Assembly (NCBI GenBank): GCA_022842845.1
Contig: JALHOT010000022.1
Location: 1 to 47,435 of the forward strand
Direction: 5' to 3'
DNA from: Cyclobacteriaceae bacterium
GTDB taxonomy: Bacteria > Bacteroidota > Bacteroidia > Cytophagales > Cyclobacteriaceae
DNA: 47,435 nt
The number at the start of each line of letters is the position of its first letter. Position 1 is the first letter of the stretch. Position numbers and translations under genes: made by a program. Positions 35,028 through 44,500 of this stretch are shown piece by piece. The notes under the pieces are model-generated. The model was not told the DNA's origin and did not search any database. It saw only the letters and a program-made list of their open reading frames with translations.

Positions 35028-36917
35028 ATGAAGAAGCCCTTCTTTTTATTGATTATGCTTATGGCGCCCATCGTTATGTGGGCGCAATCCAAAAATAGCT
35101 ACAATTACACAGTAGACCTCACCAAAGTAGTTGATGATAAGGTATATGTAGAACTTATACCTCCTGCTATAAAGGAGCCTGAAATCATATTTTACTTCCC
35201 TAAAATGATTCCCGGAACTTATGCTATTGAAGATTATGGCCGCTTTGTTTCAAAGCTGGAAGTGTTTGACAAAAAGGGCAATAAACTGTCCGTAAGTAAA
35301 GTTGATGATAACTCCTGGAAAATTAAGAATGCCAATAAAGCCAGCAAGATCAGTTACTGGATCGAGGATACATTCGATACAAAGCTAAAAGGCCCTGATG
35401 TATTTTGGCCGGCCGGTACCAACATTGAAGAAGGCAAAAACTTTCTGATTAACAGCAGTGGTTTCTTTGGCTATCTCGAAGGATACAAAGAGACACAGTT
35501 TACCTTGAATGTTATCCGAGATGAGCAATTTTATGGCTCTACAGGTTTAATAGCTGTAAAGACCAATGAACCCCTTACTAAAATTGCTAAGGAAGAAAAA
35601 GACGATGCTGCCAGCAAAAGAGTTGATGTGTTTCAAACAGAAAACTATGACAGACTGGTAGATTCTCCTATCATGTACAGCAAGCCCGACACTGCCATTA
35701 TTCGTGTAGGCAATGCAGAGGTACTTATTGGCTCTTACTCGCCAAACAAAAAAATAACCGCCAAAGAAATTGCTGAAAATGTACGCGAGGTACTGATGGC
35801 ACAAAAGGAATATCTGGGTGGCACCTTACCGGTAGATAAATACGCTTTCGTCTTTTACTTTACTGATCAGCCGGTATACTCTTACGGAGCGCTGGAACAT
35901 TCTTACTCCTCTGTTTATTACATGCCTGAGGCAAGTATAGAGCAGATGAAACAGCAGCTCAGAGATTTTGCAGCACACGAATTCTTTCATATCGTTACCC
36001 CCCTTACCATTCACTCTGAAGAAATAGGCATGTTCGGATTTAATAATCCTAAGATGTCGCGTCACTTGTGGTTATATGAAGGGCTCACAGAATACTTTGC
36101 CGGCAATGTACAGGTAAAATATGGTTTGATCAGTCCTGAAGAATACCTTCAAATGATTCAGGAAAAAATGATTACCGCAGAGGGTTTTAAAGACAACTTG
36201 CCTTTTACAGAATTAAGTCTTGGAGCGCTTGATCGTTATGCAGATCAATATTACAATGTGTATCAGAAAGGAGCATTGATCTCCCTTTGTTTGGATATTA
36301 AGTTACGCCAACTCTCCAATGGAAAGTATGGCATGCAAAATTTAGTGGCAGAGTTGGGTAAAAAATATGGTGTTAATAAATCATTTAAAGATGAGGAACT
36401 CTTTGCTGAAATCGCCAATCTTACCTACCCTGAAATTGGGCAATTCTTAAATACTTATGTTGCCGGGGCTGATCCTCTGCCATTAAAGGAAATATTGGCA
36501 CTTGCCGGTGTGCAATATGAAAAAGAGATTGTCAGTCAGGATTATACACTTGGCTTGGAACAACAAGCCATAACCATAGCACAGCATGAAGGTAAACCAA
36601 GTTTAGCCATCGGTAATGTCGATGCACTGAATGATCAGGGAAAGGCTTTAGGATTTAAGAAGGGTGATATCCTGATCAAGATTAACGGTGATAAAATTCC
36701 TGACCTGGGGCCTGAAATTGGCACTTTCATTCAGGCACAGCAAGCGAAATTAGGAGAAGGTAAAACGCTTAGCTATACCGTGGTACGTAAAAATGAAGTG
36801 TTGGAATTATCAACTCCTTGCATGCTGGTAGAAAGAGCGCGAAAGCACTTATTGAAATTTGATGAGGCTGCTACCGCAGAACAGCTAGCCTTGCGTAAAG
36901 CATGGTTACAACCCTAA
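35028..36917 (+). CDS. M61-family metallopeptidase with PDZ domain
   Basis: The product has 629 residues with a signal peptide (about 1-19, ending MWAQ). An N-terminal beta domain is followed by a thermolysin-like catalytic domain with zinc motif HEFFH (His317, Glu318, His321) and third ligand Glu351 in WLYEGLTEYFAG. A C-terminal PDZ domain is seen at about 520-600 (GFKKGDILIKINGDKI). M61 enzymes are glycyl aminopeptidase-like, often with PDZ domains. It is exported, probably to the periplasm, and ends just before the nested inverted-repeat element at 36936. Confidence 0.92.
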   Translation: MKKPFFLLIMLMAPIVMWAQSKNSYNYTVDLTKVVDDKVYVELIPPAIKEPEIIFYFPKMIPGTYAIEDYGRFVSKLEVFDKKGNKLSVSKVDDNSWKIKNANKASKISYWIEDTFDTKLKGPDVFWPAGTNIEEGKNFLINSSGFFGYLEGYKETQFTLNVIRDEQFYGSTGLIAVKTNEPLTKIAKEEKDDAASKRVDVFQTENYDRLVDSPIMYSKPDTAIIRVGNAEVLIGSYSPNKKITAKEIAENVREVLMAQKEYLGGTLPVDKYAFVFYFTDQPVYSYGALEHSYSSVYYMPEASIEQMKQQLRDFAAHEFFHIVTPLTIHSEEIGMFGFNNPKMSRHLWLYEGLTEYFAGNVQVKYGLISPEEYLQMIQEKMITAEGFKDNLPFTELSLGALDRYADQYYNVYQKGALISLCLDIKLRQLSNGKYGMQNLVAELGKKYGVNKSFKDEELFAEIANLTYPEIGQFLNTYVAGADPLPLKEILALAGVQYEKEIVSQDYTLGLEQQAITIAQHEGKPSLAIGNVDALNDQGKALGFKKGDILIKINGDKIPDLGPEIGTFIQAQQAKLGEGKTLSYTVVRKNEVLELSTPCMLVERARKHLLKFDEAATAEQLALRKAWLQP

Positions 36918-36935
36918 TGACACTTTGTAGAGAAT

Positions 36936-37066
36936 AAAAAAAGAGGCTCAAAAAGTCAAATTAACGCGTCATCGCGAGCGAAGCGATCTCCTGCTTAAAG
37001 AATCACGCTTTAGGGGGATTTCTCCCTTCGGTCAAAATGACGATCAGACTTTTGAGCCTCCTTTGA
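36936..37066. repeat. Nested inverted-repeat (REP/MITE-like) element between convergent genes
   Basis: The outer arms are GAGGCTCAAAAAGTC (36943-36957) and GACTTTTGAGCCTC (37047-37060), complementary with a single bulge and flanked by A and T runs. An inner pair, CGTCAT at 36967-36972 and ATGACG at 37037-37042, encloses GCGAGCGAAGCGATCTC and GGGATTTCTCCCTTCGGTC. The inner core resembles the widespread bacterial repeat TCATTGCGAGCGAAGCGA. The whole can fold as one long hairpin and probably also ends transcription of the M61 and tonB genes. Confidence 0.7.
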
Positions 37067-37084
37067 TTTTAACTAGATCTATTA

Positions 37085-37942
37085 TTACTTGGATCTCACA
37101 ACAAAGGTAATTCTTCCAATTGACTCTGTAGGCACGTTAGAACCTGTTTTAGAAAAGGTCAACTTTTCAATTTCCGCTCTGCAAATACGGGCCGCTTCTG
37201 GTCCAACGGCATTTTCAATAACATCTATTTTAGTAATCTCCCCGTCCTCATTTACCTTAATTTGAAAAACAATTTTACCGCTGGGTGCATTTTCAGGGAT
37301 GTTCGGTTTGGGCACCGCGTCCCATTTCCAACCGGCTAAATCAAGGCTTGAACCGCCATCGCCACCACCCTGCTTTCCGTATAAAGCATTTGCATCAATA
37401 GACCCTTTAGGGTCGCCTTTATCACCTGTCTTGCCTGCGTCATCACCCTGACTTACTGGTTTTCCAGTTTTATCAGTGGTTTTCTCTGTATCTGTTTTGG
37501 CCGGGTAGGTTGCTTTTGCCTCCTCTTTAGGTTTCTCTTCCGTCTTTACTGGTTCCGTCTTCTTCTCTTCCTTTTTAACTTCCTTCACCGGCTCTTCTAC
37601 CTTTTGCTTATTCTCCTTCACCACCACAGGACTTTCCAACTTATTCGTCACCTCACTTTGAGTAGCAACAGGCTCTGTACTGTTAACCTCTTGCTCAGGT
37701 TGTGACTCAACTATTTCATCCTCGCTTTGGGCTTGCTCTGTACCAACGGGCTCCAGTGGCTGTACTTCCCCTCCGCCTTGGGTGTCTAATCCAAAGTTCA
37801 ATTCAATGCCATACTCGGGTAAAGGAGGATTGGGGGCTCGCCAGGCCGCCACAAAGAGCAGCAACAGAAGGAGCAGTCCATTAACAAGTACTGTGGTTAC
37901 TGCTGCAATTTGCTTATTCTTCTTTTCTTCTTGCGAAAGCAT
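37085..37942 (-). CDS. TonB-family energy transducer
   Basis: The product has 285 residues, with a cytoplasmic N terminus of about 12 residues, one TM (about 13-33, VTTVLVNGLLLLLLLFVAAW), a long Glu/Lys/Pro-rich periplasmic linker (about 60-185) and a C-terminal domain (about 205-285) with GKIVFQIKVNEDGEITKIDV and a final RITFVVRSK strand, typical of TonB C termini. It transmits proton-motive energy from ExbB/ExbD to an outer-membrane receptor. It overlaps nothing and starts 1 bp after the exbD stop, so the two are surely co-transcribed. It is last in exbB-exbD-tonB. A TolA-like role is an alternative given the SPOR and TPR neighbours. Confidence 0.88.
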   Translation of the reverse strand: MLSQEEKKNKQIAAVTTVLVNGLLLLLLLFVAAWRAPNPPLPEYGIELNFGLDTQGGGEVQPLEPVGTEQAQSEDEIVESQPEQEVNSTEPVATQSEVTNKLESPVVVKENKQKVEEPVKEVKKEEKKTEPVKTEEKPKEEAKATYPAKTDTEKTTDKTGKPVSQGDDAGKTGDKGDPKGSIDANALYGKQGGGDGGSSLDLAGWKWDAVPKPNIPENAPSGKIVFQIKVNEDGEITKIDVIENAVGPEAARICRAEIEKLTFSKTGSNVPTESIGRITFVVRSK

Positions 37943-37943
37943 T

Positions 37944-38333
37944 TTACTTGGGTTTAGTTGCCACTACCACTTTGGCCTCTAACGATGTTGCAATACCCGC
38001 TACATAGACACCATGTTCCCAGGGTACATCCTTATCGATGTGAAGCACCACCGAGCCATTGGGACCGCCAAGTTTACTCTTCAACTCACCCTCAAGCATG
38101 GCTTTGGTAACTCTCTTGTCGTCTACAAAATAATCCAGACTCTTAGTTACTGTTACAGATACTTTCTGCACCTCAATAGAACTAGCTGCACTGCTGGGAA
38201 GGCTAACTGGCAGACCCGAAGGTGTAACAAATGATGAGGTGAGCATGAAAAAGACCAAAAGCAAAAATATGAGGTCAGTCATTGACGCCATATTAAAGCT
38301 TGCGTCTACCTTATTTTTGGATCCTAAGTTCAT
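37944..38333 (-). CDS. ExbD/TolR-type biopolymer transport protein
   Basis: This 129-residue protein has one N-terminal TM (about 19-38, TDLIFLLLVFFMLTSSFV) with the essential Asp20 at its start, then a periplasmic domain with SVTVTKSLDYFVDDKRV and a closing strand. It forms the proton channel with the ExbB/TolQ protein encoded 9 bp upstream. The TonB-type gene downstream favours ExbD over TolR. Confidence 0.92.
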   Translation of the reverse strand: MNLGSKNKVDASFNMASMTDLIFLLLVFFMLTSSFVTPSGLPVSLPSSAASSIEVQKVSVTVTKSLDYFVDDKRVTKAMLEGELKSKLGGPNGSVVLHIDKDVPWEHGVYVAGIATSLEAKVVVATKPK

Positions 38334-38342
38334 AGTTTAGTC

Positions 38343-38999
38343 CTATCTAGGTTCTTGTAAGAGATCGATGAAGCCAAGTGTTGTGTACTCCATTTTATGG
38401 ATAACCTTGGCAACCCGTGTGACAAGATAATTGTACGCTAAATAGGCCATGATACCTACGATAAGTCCGCCAACAGTTGTTATCATAGCCTCATAAATAC
38501 CATTTGACAATAACTTGGGGCTAACAGAGCCTTCTTCCTGAGAAATAGAAATGAAAGCTTGTACCATACCAATAACAGTACCTAAAAACCCAATCATAGG
38601 AGCAGCTCCTGAAATGGTAGCTAATGTAGATAAGTTTTTCTCCAACTTGAAAATTTCAAGCTTACCAACATTTTCAATGGATGCTTCAATATTTTTTAAG
38701 GGACTTCCGATTCTAGATACTCCTTTTTCGATCATGCGGGCAACCGGTGTATTGCTTTGCACACACAATAATTTTGCACCATTAATATCATTTTTAAGCA
38801 CCAGTTCTTTTACCTTATTCATGAATGGCTCCGGATCGATATTGGCTTTATTGATTGTTAATAAGCGCTCAACAAACAAGTAAATAGCGGCTACCCACAT
38901 GAGGGCCAATGGCAACATTACCCAACCACCTTTCAAGGCGAGGTCAAGTACAGAAATTGATTCTGAGGTAGGAACCTCGGTTGTAATTTGTAATAGCAT
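38343..38999 (-). CDS. ExbB/TolQ/MotA-type proton channel protein
   Basis: The product has 218 residues with three TM segments: about 28-48 (GWVMLPLALMWVAAIYLFVE), about 125-150 (ATISGAAPMIGFLGTVIGMV) and about 170-195 (TTVGGLIVGIMAYLAYNYLV). The GFLGTVIGM and TVGGLIVGI motifs are the family signature. It forms a pentamer around ExbD and harvests proton-motive force. It is first of the exbB-exbD-tonB set, preceded by a terminator after the SPOR gene. Confidence 0.93.
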   Translation of the reverse strand: MLLQITTEVPTSESISVLDLALKGGWVMLPLALMWVAAIYLFVERLLTINKANIDPEPFMNKVKELVLKNDINGAKLLCVQSNTPVARMIEKGVSRIGSPLKNIEASIENVGKLEIFKLEKNLSTLATISGAAPMIGFLGTVIGMVQAFISISQEEGSVSPKLLSNGIYEAMITTVGGLIVGIMAYLAYNYLVTRVAKVIHKMEYTTLGFIDLLQEPR

Positions 39000-39033
39000 G
39001 ATAAAGTCTAAAAAATTAAGTTTTGTAAAATTA

Positions 39034-39071
39034 AAAAGGCAATCCAGCCATTAAACGCTGGATTGCCTTTT
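39034..39071 (-). terminator. Intrinsic terminator between the SPOR gene and exbB
   Basis: A perfect 15-bp stem (39034-39048 with 39057-39071) has an 8-nt loop and a T run on the minus strand. It begins 18 bp after the SPOR gene stop. It should separate that transcript from the exbB operon, although exbB lies only 35 bp further on. Confidence 0.88.
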
Positions 39072-39089
39072 CAGGATTTCAACGTTTTA

Positions 39090-39839
39090 TTAATATTTAA
39101 TTACCCACAAGCCGTCTCCATACTCGCCTTTCATGCCATCAGCCGTTCTTTGGGCATCCGCATAAGTATCACCTTCGGCAATAGTAAGACGCGAAAACTT
39201 TACTTTTCCATAAGGAGGAATAATTTTACATGTTACCCCCTTAGCACTCAGCTTTTTAGCATAGTCCATGACTAGGTCCACATCTATAGAACTTGAAGCA
39301 ACTACGTAATAACGACTGGTTCTCTCAGTTAGTGTAGTGATACTTCCCTCTTTTGGTCTGGCATTAGCCTCCGCCTCTGCGGCTGCTCTCCTTCTTTCTT
39401 CTTCCAGCCTTTGCTGCTCGGCTAAGCGCTCTTGCTCCTTTGCTTCAGCATCCTTTCGGTTCTTTTCATCTAAGGCCTTTTGTTCTGCTTCCTTTTGAGG
39501 CTTATACACAGCAAAGTAATAGGTAGCGCCAAGTGCCAAAAGTACAACTACTACTATACCTGCGATTTTGGGGATTATTGAACCTTCTTCTTTTGGTTCA
39601 GCGTAGCTATAGGTGGATTCGTAACCACCCGAAGTATGGGTAGTTGTTTCAGCGATTGGGGCTGCAGAGACTTGCTCTTCTTGTACAGGCTCTGGTGCAG
39701 TGGTTGTTTGATCTACTGAAGAAGGTTCTTCAGTGCGATCTAGTGGTTTATAATCTATGTCAGGCAAACCGAAGTTATCATCAGACGATGAGGCCACTTC
39801 TGTTGGTTTTTCTTCGGTAGTTTTCTTTCTACGGGCCAT
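39090..39839 (-). CDS. Membrane-anchored SPOR-domain protein
   Basis: The product has 249 residues. An acidic, disordered cytoplasmic N terminus (about 1-90) leads to one TM (about 92-112, IIPKIAGIVVVVLLALGATYYFAVY), then a highly charged coiled coil rich in Lys/Glu/Ala (about 113-165) and a C-terminal SPOR domain (about 175-249) with RYYVVASSSIDVDLVMDYAKKL and GDGLWVIKY. It resembles FtsN-like architecture (N-in bitopic, SPOR in periplasm), so it may act at division sites or bind septal peptidoglycan. Its own promoter (39869-39876) and terminator make it a separate transcription unit. Confidence 0.88.
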   Translation of the reverse strand: MARRKKTTEEKPTEVASSSDDNFGLPDIDYKPLDRTEEPSSVDQTTTAPEPVQEEQVSAAPIAETTTHTSGGYESTYSYAEPKEEGSIIPKIAGIVVVVLLALGATYYFAVYKPQKEAEQKALDEKNRKDAEAKEQERLAEQQRLEEERRRAAAEAEANARPKEGSITTLTERTSRYYVVASSSIDVDLVMDYAKKLSAKGVTCKIIPPYGKVKFSRLTIAEGDTYADAQRTADGMKGEYGDGLWVIKY

Positions 39840-39850
39840 GCTCTATTATT

Positions 39851-39889
39851 TTATAATTCCTTAACATACAAAAATAAAGGAAATTATAA
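39851..39889. promoter_or_regulatory. Promoter with inverted repeat upstream of the SPOR gene
   Basis: On the minus strand, TATTTTTG (39869-39876) is an exact TAnnTTTG -7 box, 30 bp before the ATG. It is enclosed by TTATAATTCCTT at 39851-39862 and AAGGAAATTATAA at 39877-39889, complementary apart from one extra A. The arrangement could be an operator, but the sequence is AT-rich and chance is possible. Confidence 0.45.
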
Positions 39890-39914
39890 GAATTCATAAG
39901 TACCGAAGCGAAAA

Positions 39915-41576
39915 TCAGAAACTCCAACTAAATCCAAGCCTGATGTGTGGTCCTCTGGCAGGATAGTTTAAGTAAAGTTGATAATCGCTCGCCAATAGAT
40001 TTGCTCCTTGCACAAACACGAGAAATTTCTCTGACAGCATATAATCAGCACGCAATTTAAGGTCAAGGGCAGGATCTAAAGTTATACCCTCCGAAGTAGC
40101 AAAATCATAAGCTTTCATACCACCCAACATGGTAAAACTACCCGTCAGTTTTAGCTTTTGAAAGAAGTTGTAATTGCCAAGAAGCGTTACCTTATAGGTA
40201 GGTCTGTGCCATGCTGCTGCCAGGGTATCTGTAACATAACCAAACCAATCGGCACGAATCGATACATAAGACCTTTTAGATACTGCATGATCCACCGCTC
40301 CGTAAAAATTAATTCGCTCAGTGGCCCCCTTGTCATATTGAAGGTTGAAACGAGCCGCGTTCGCTGGATCATTCTTATAAAAATACAGATTGTGAAGAGA
40401 AGCAATTGAGCCTCCCACTTCTGTCTTAATATTTTTACCTATACCCGCTTCGATGGCTGAGGTTAATACAAATGCTTCATTGGTATGGTTAATCAATACA
40501 TTAGGGGCTAACCATGGATTTTCATCACTCAAACTGTGCAAGGAAACTGCCTGAATTTGTCCAGTCAAAGATGCCTTTGCACTGACACGCTTGGCTATTT
40601 GATAATGGGCGAAGAGTTTAGGATACAAGTGAAAATCCTTGTCAATGGTGTCATTTTCCAACGCAAAGCCAAAGCCAGCATCAAGAGTCAACTTCTCAAT
40701 TGGATGCAAGGTATATAACATGTTCATCTGAAAAAGACTTCTCGGCTTCGCTTCGACTGCCACATCTTGCCTGCTTAATAATTGATAGGAGGCATTGGTG
40801 CGTAATTGCCTGGATTTGTCAACTTCGTAGGCAGATGAGAAGTTAAACTCAACATTAGATTCCTTTGCTTCAAAACGGTCTTGCAGATAACCAAAACCTG
40901 CGTCAAGATCGTAGCTCAACTTACCTTTGGTACCATTAGCAAGAGAGGCTCCCATTGAAAAGCGATCGAAGTGTTGTCGTATATTATCAGATTCTGTAAC
41001 CGTTCCAGCAGGATAACCATAAAAATGTGTGAACGTTCGGTTAAATGATAAATGTGCATCCGTTTTTAACGTACCATAAGTAGTTCCAAAAAGTGATATG
41101 CCATAAACACCGTTACCAGAATTTGTCTTGTCAACTGGCCCTCTTGATGCTACATCCAATAGCGCATGGACACCGAGTGATTGTTTAGGATTACGTTTAG
41201 TGGTGTAGTAACCCTCCAAATAAGGTGACGCAAAATTGCCATAGCCCGCACTAAAATGCCCTCCCCTGGTTTCTGTCTCACTTTCCTTTTTTAATTTTAG
41301 GGGTCTCACTGCCAAGTTTGCAAGAGGTAGTTTCAACTCTAATGGCTTGAAACTATAGGTAATGGGAGGCGAAATAGGTTCAGAAGCATGTGGTGCAATT
41401 TTTGAAAACCTTCGTTCTGCTTCTGGCAAGGATAGTTTGCGTTCGCGTACAATTTCAATTTCAACATTCTCCAACTCTCCCGTTGTTTGAGCCGAGACTC
41501 TTCCGGCTGCGCTAAGCATAGATAGGCCTATCAAAATAAAAATGACTTTAAATTTCATATTCATCAATGCCTTCAT
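39915..41576 (-). CDS. Outer-membrane beta-barrel protein (TonB-receptor-like, no plug)
   Basis: The frame opens at 41597; the ATG at 41574-41576, just after the upstream stop (41578-41580), or the one at 41556-41558 are likelier starts. From the first, the product has 554 residues: a signal peptide (FKVIFILIGLSMLSAAGRVSAQ), a charged N-terminal stretch (ENVEIEIVRERKLSLPEAER), a Pro/Leu-rich linker, then about 430 residues of barrel strands (GGHFSAGYGNFASPYLEGYY onwards) ending in a final aromatic strand HIRLGFSWSF. It lacks the roughly 150-residue plug and carboxypeptidase-like domain of SusC-type receptors, though its N-terminal stretch might carry a TonB box. Translational coupling to the TPR gene suggests the two work together. 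Confidence 0.78.
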   Translation of the reverse strand: MKALMNMKFKVIFILIGLSMLSAAGRVSAQTTGELENVEIEIVRERKLSLPEAERRFSKIAPHASEPISPPITYSFKPLELKLPLANLAVRPLKLKKESETETRGGHFSAGYGNFASPYLEGYYTTKRNPKQSLGVHALLDVASRGPVDKTNSGNGVYGISLFGTTYGTLKTDAHLSFNRTFTHFYGYPAGTVTESDNIRQHFDRFSMGASLANGTKGKLSYDLDAGFGYLQDRFEAKESNVEFNFSSAYEVDKSRQLRTNASYQLLSRQDVAVEAKPRSLFQMNMLYTLHPIEKLTLDAGFGFALENDTIDKDFHLYPKLFAHYQIAKRVSAKASLTGQIQAVSLHSLSDENPWLAPNVLINHTNEAFVLTSAIEAGIGKNIKTEVGGSIASLHNLYFYKNDPANAARFNLQYDKGATERINFYGAVDHAVSKRSYVSIRADWFGYVTDTLAAAWHRPTYKVTLLGNYNFFQKLKLTGSFTMLGGMKAYDFATSEGITLDPALDLKLRADYMLSEKFLVFVQGANLLASDYQLYLNYPARGPHIRLGFSWSF

Positions 41577-41577
41577 T

Positions 41578-44500
41578 TTAATTATCATTTTCAACACTAT
41601 CCTTCGCTACTAACAAAGCTTCCTTCTTTTCAATATCTTTCAATTTATTGGAGGCCTCCAGTTTGACTGACTCCAAAGGGAAATTATCAACTAAAGATTG
41701 CAGCGTTGCTTTCGCCTGGAATAAATCTTCCTTGGCCCAAAAGTTATCTGCCAACAGCAGGAATGACTTCCCAACCCAGGCATCATAACTGGCAAAATCT
41801 TTATTAAGACTCATCAGGGTTTCGATGCTCTGCTTGTAATCTTTGCGCAGAAAAAAGATCGTGCCCAGCAGGTACTTGGCCTCTGCACCAAATTCATCGC
41901 GGGCTGTATTCAAAGTGTTTAAAAACTCATCTTCTGCAAGCTCATAATCTCCCTTTGCCATGGCCGATTTGCCTAAGTATAAGGAGGATTTATTTTCAGC
42001 CGCGGTATTGATAGCTGCTCTTTCAAGTATTTGTCTGGCATAATGATCAGAAGAGTCATACTGCCCCAATAAGTAAAAAGATTCCATCATACCCGAGAGT
42101 GCCGTGTAGATATCTTTTTTACTTACCGCATAACGTTCGTAATAATGATAATTAGCGATGGCATCCTCATACTTACCAAGCTTGAATGTAACATCAGCCA
42201 ATCTGGCTGCGACCCGGGCCGCAAACTGAAATGTTGAATATTGCTTTAGCTCAGTATATACAGGGAGCGATTCTTGCCATTTGCGCAAGCGGTAATACGA
42301 CTCCGCCACATAATATTTTGCCTCTTGGGATAATACACTCTGTGGATAGGTCTTGGTGAATTCTTGCAAGGACACGATGGCTCTGTCGTATTGTTCGTTA
42401 AAGTAGAATTTCTTGGCTGTCTCAAACTCTAGATTTTCGAGTCCTTTACTATCAGGGCTGGCCTTTTTTACAGATGCCAGGGATTCATCAAACTCGCCTG
42501 ATCTTCCAGTCATTTGCAAAGATTCCTGCAAAGGCAAAAGCACTTCTTGTGCCATTGGATGGGATGGGTAGCGCTTTATCAAAGTAGTATAATCATTGAT
42601 TGTGTTTGAATAATCCTTTAGGTTAAAATAAGAAGCCGCCCTGCGCGAATAAGCATAAGGTACATAAGCAGAGGTGGCTTCGCTCGTTAACAATTGAGTC
42701 AACCCTTCAATAGCTTTTTGATAAGTTCCTTGTTCTATATCGAACTGAGCTCTCTGATAAAGCGCTTCTGCCCTAAACGGAGAAGATGGATAGCCTTCAA
42801 CAAGCTGCGTGAACTGGGCCCTGGAGGCTTCGTAACTACGTTGCATACCATAAATTAAACCGGCCTGCAGGTAGGCATAGTCCATGTCACTTCCTTTGGC
42901 TTCTTTATAGCGATTGTAAAAGGATAGTGCTTCATCAAAACTACGCGCAATAAAATGGCAGTCGGCCAACCGCAATAAACCATCGGCATAATTGGCCGTT
43001 TGCCTATTCGATTTGTTAATAAACTCCCTGAAACTATTGAGTGCCCTATCATATTGCTTTTGATTGTATTGGGCATAACCTAATCCATAGTAAGCCTGCT
43101 GCAAAAGGAGCAAATCGCCAGTACCAGCCTTAATACTCATTTGGTAAAATACGGCAGCCTCCATAAACTTCTTTTGTATGGATTGCACTTCGCCACTCCA
43201 AAAAGCAGCACGTTGAACATACTTCTCATCTTTAGGATAAGCCAATGATTTTGTGAAATAAAGAAGGGCTTCGGCTAACTGATCTTTATTAAAGAACTCA
43301 GATCCTTTTAAGAAGGTAGCTTTCTGATAGGCTTGTTCTATGCTTGGCGTTTTGGTCGGTAAAGCCTCGATGTATTCAATGGCTTTATTGTAATTATTTC
43401 CATTGACATAGGCTTGTGCGAGTAACTCTTTCGTTTCATTACTGAATTGCCCATGCTTAAATTGAGCGAGGTAGTATTCGAACTCTACGATGGCCTTGTC
43501 GGCTTGCTCATGATCATAGAGTGTTTTGGCGAAATTGAATTGTGCAGGTTCAGCCAGATTTGTATCTGTTGATTTACGAGCTCTGTCGAAGGCATTAATG
43601 GCATAGGCCTTCTGTCCAGTCTGCAGGTAAACAATTCCCAACTGATAAGAAGCCGCAAAAGCAATGGGATCGGTTGTATTAGCCGCGAGCTCCAAAAGTC
43701 TAACGGCTTCGTTTTGATTACCTGCTTTATCATTACAAATACCGGCTCTGTACCAGATAGGAGCATCTCCTAAAGACTTATCATTCAATGACTGATTATA
43801 TAAATCAGCTGCTTTTGCAAAATCACCTTTAGCATAATAGGCTTCGGCCACCAGTAAGGTTACTTCCTTTTTGTTTTTCAGAGACTCTAGTCCCATGGCT
43901 TTTTCAGCATACTTCAGCAAGTCGTCATACTGACCTTTTCTGTAATAGATACTGGCAATGAGATACGGGACAATACTCTGATATGCTTCATTGGTCTCTG
44001 CCTTTTTCAGATCCGCAAGAGCTTCATCATATTTCTCTTCTGAAAATGCTATAAAGCCTGCATAATAGTTTGCAGCAGCAGTATAGGCATGCTCACTAAA
44101 TTTAACCTGATTAAAATACAGCAAAGCATCAGACAGCTTTCTTTCACTAAAGTAGCTGTAAGCAAATTGAAATTTACCCTGCATCTGTTGTTCCGCTGTA
44201 AGCGATACAAAATCTACCCCTACAAAATAGTTGATAGCCTTACCATACTTCTGCGCATTATAGAAATACTGGGCTAGTTGTAATTGAGCAGAAGAAGTGC
44301 GTGGATGCGTTTTATAAACGTCTATAAAAGCAAGGGCCATGGCCTCTGCATCTTTATGCCCCAACTGAATGGCGGCATGTACCTCTCCAAAGGCTGCCTC
44401 TCCTCTTCTTGTGTCGTTCACACTTGCCTGTTGCAGAAAAGTACGGTAGGCATTTCTGGCGGCCCCATAATTTCCTTGTTCTGTCAATTCATTGGCTTTT

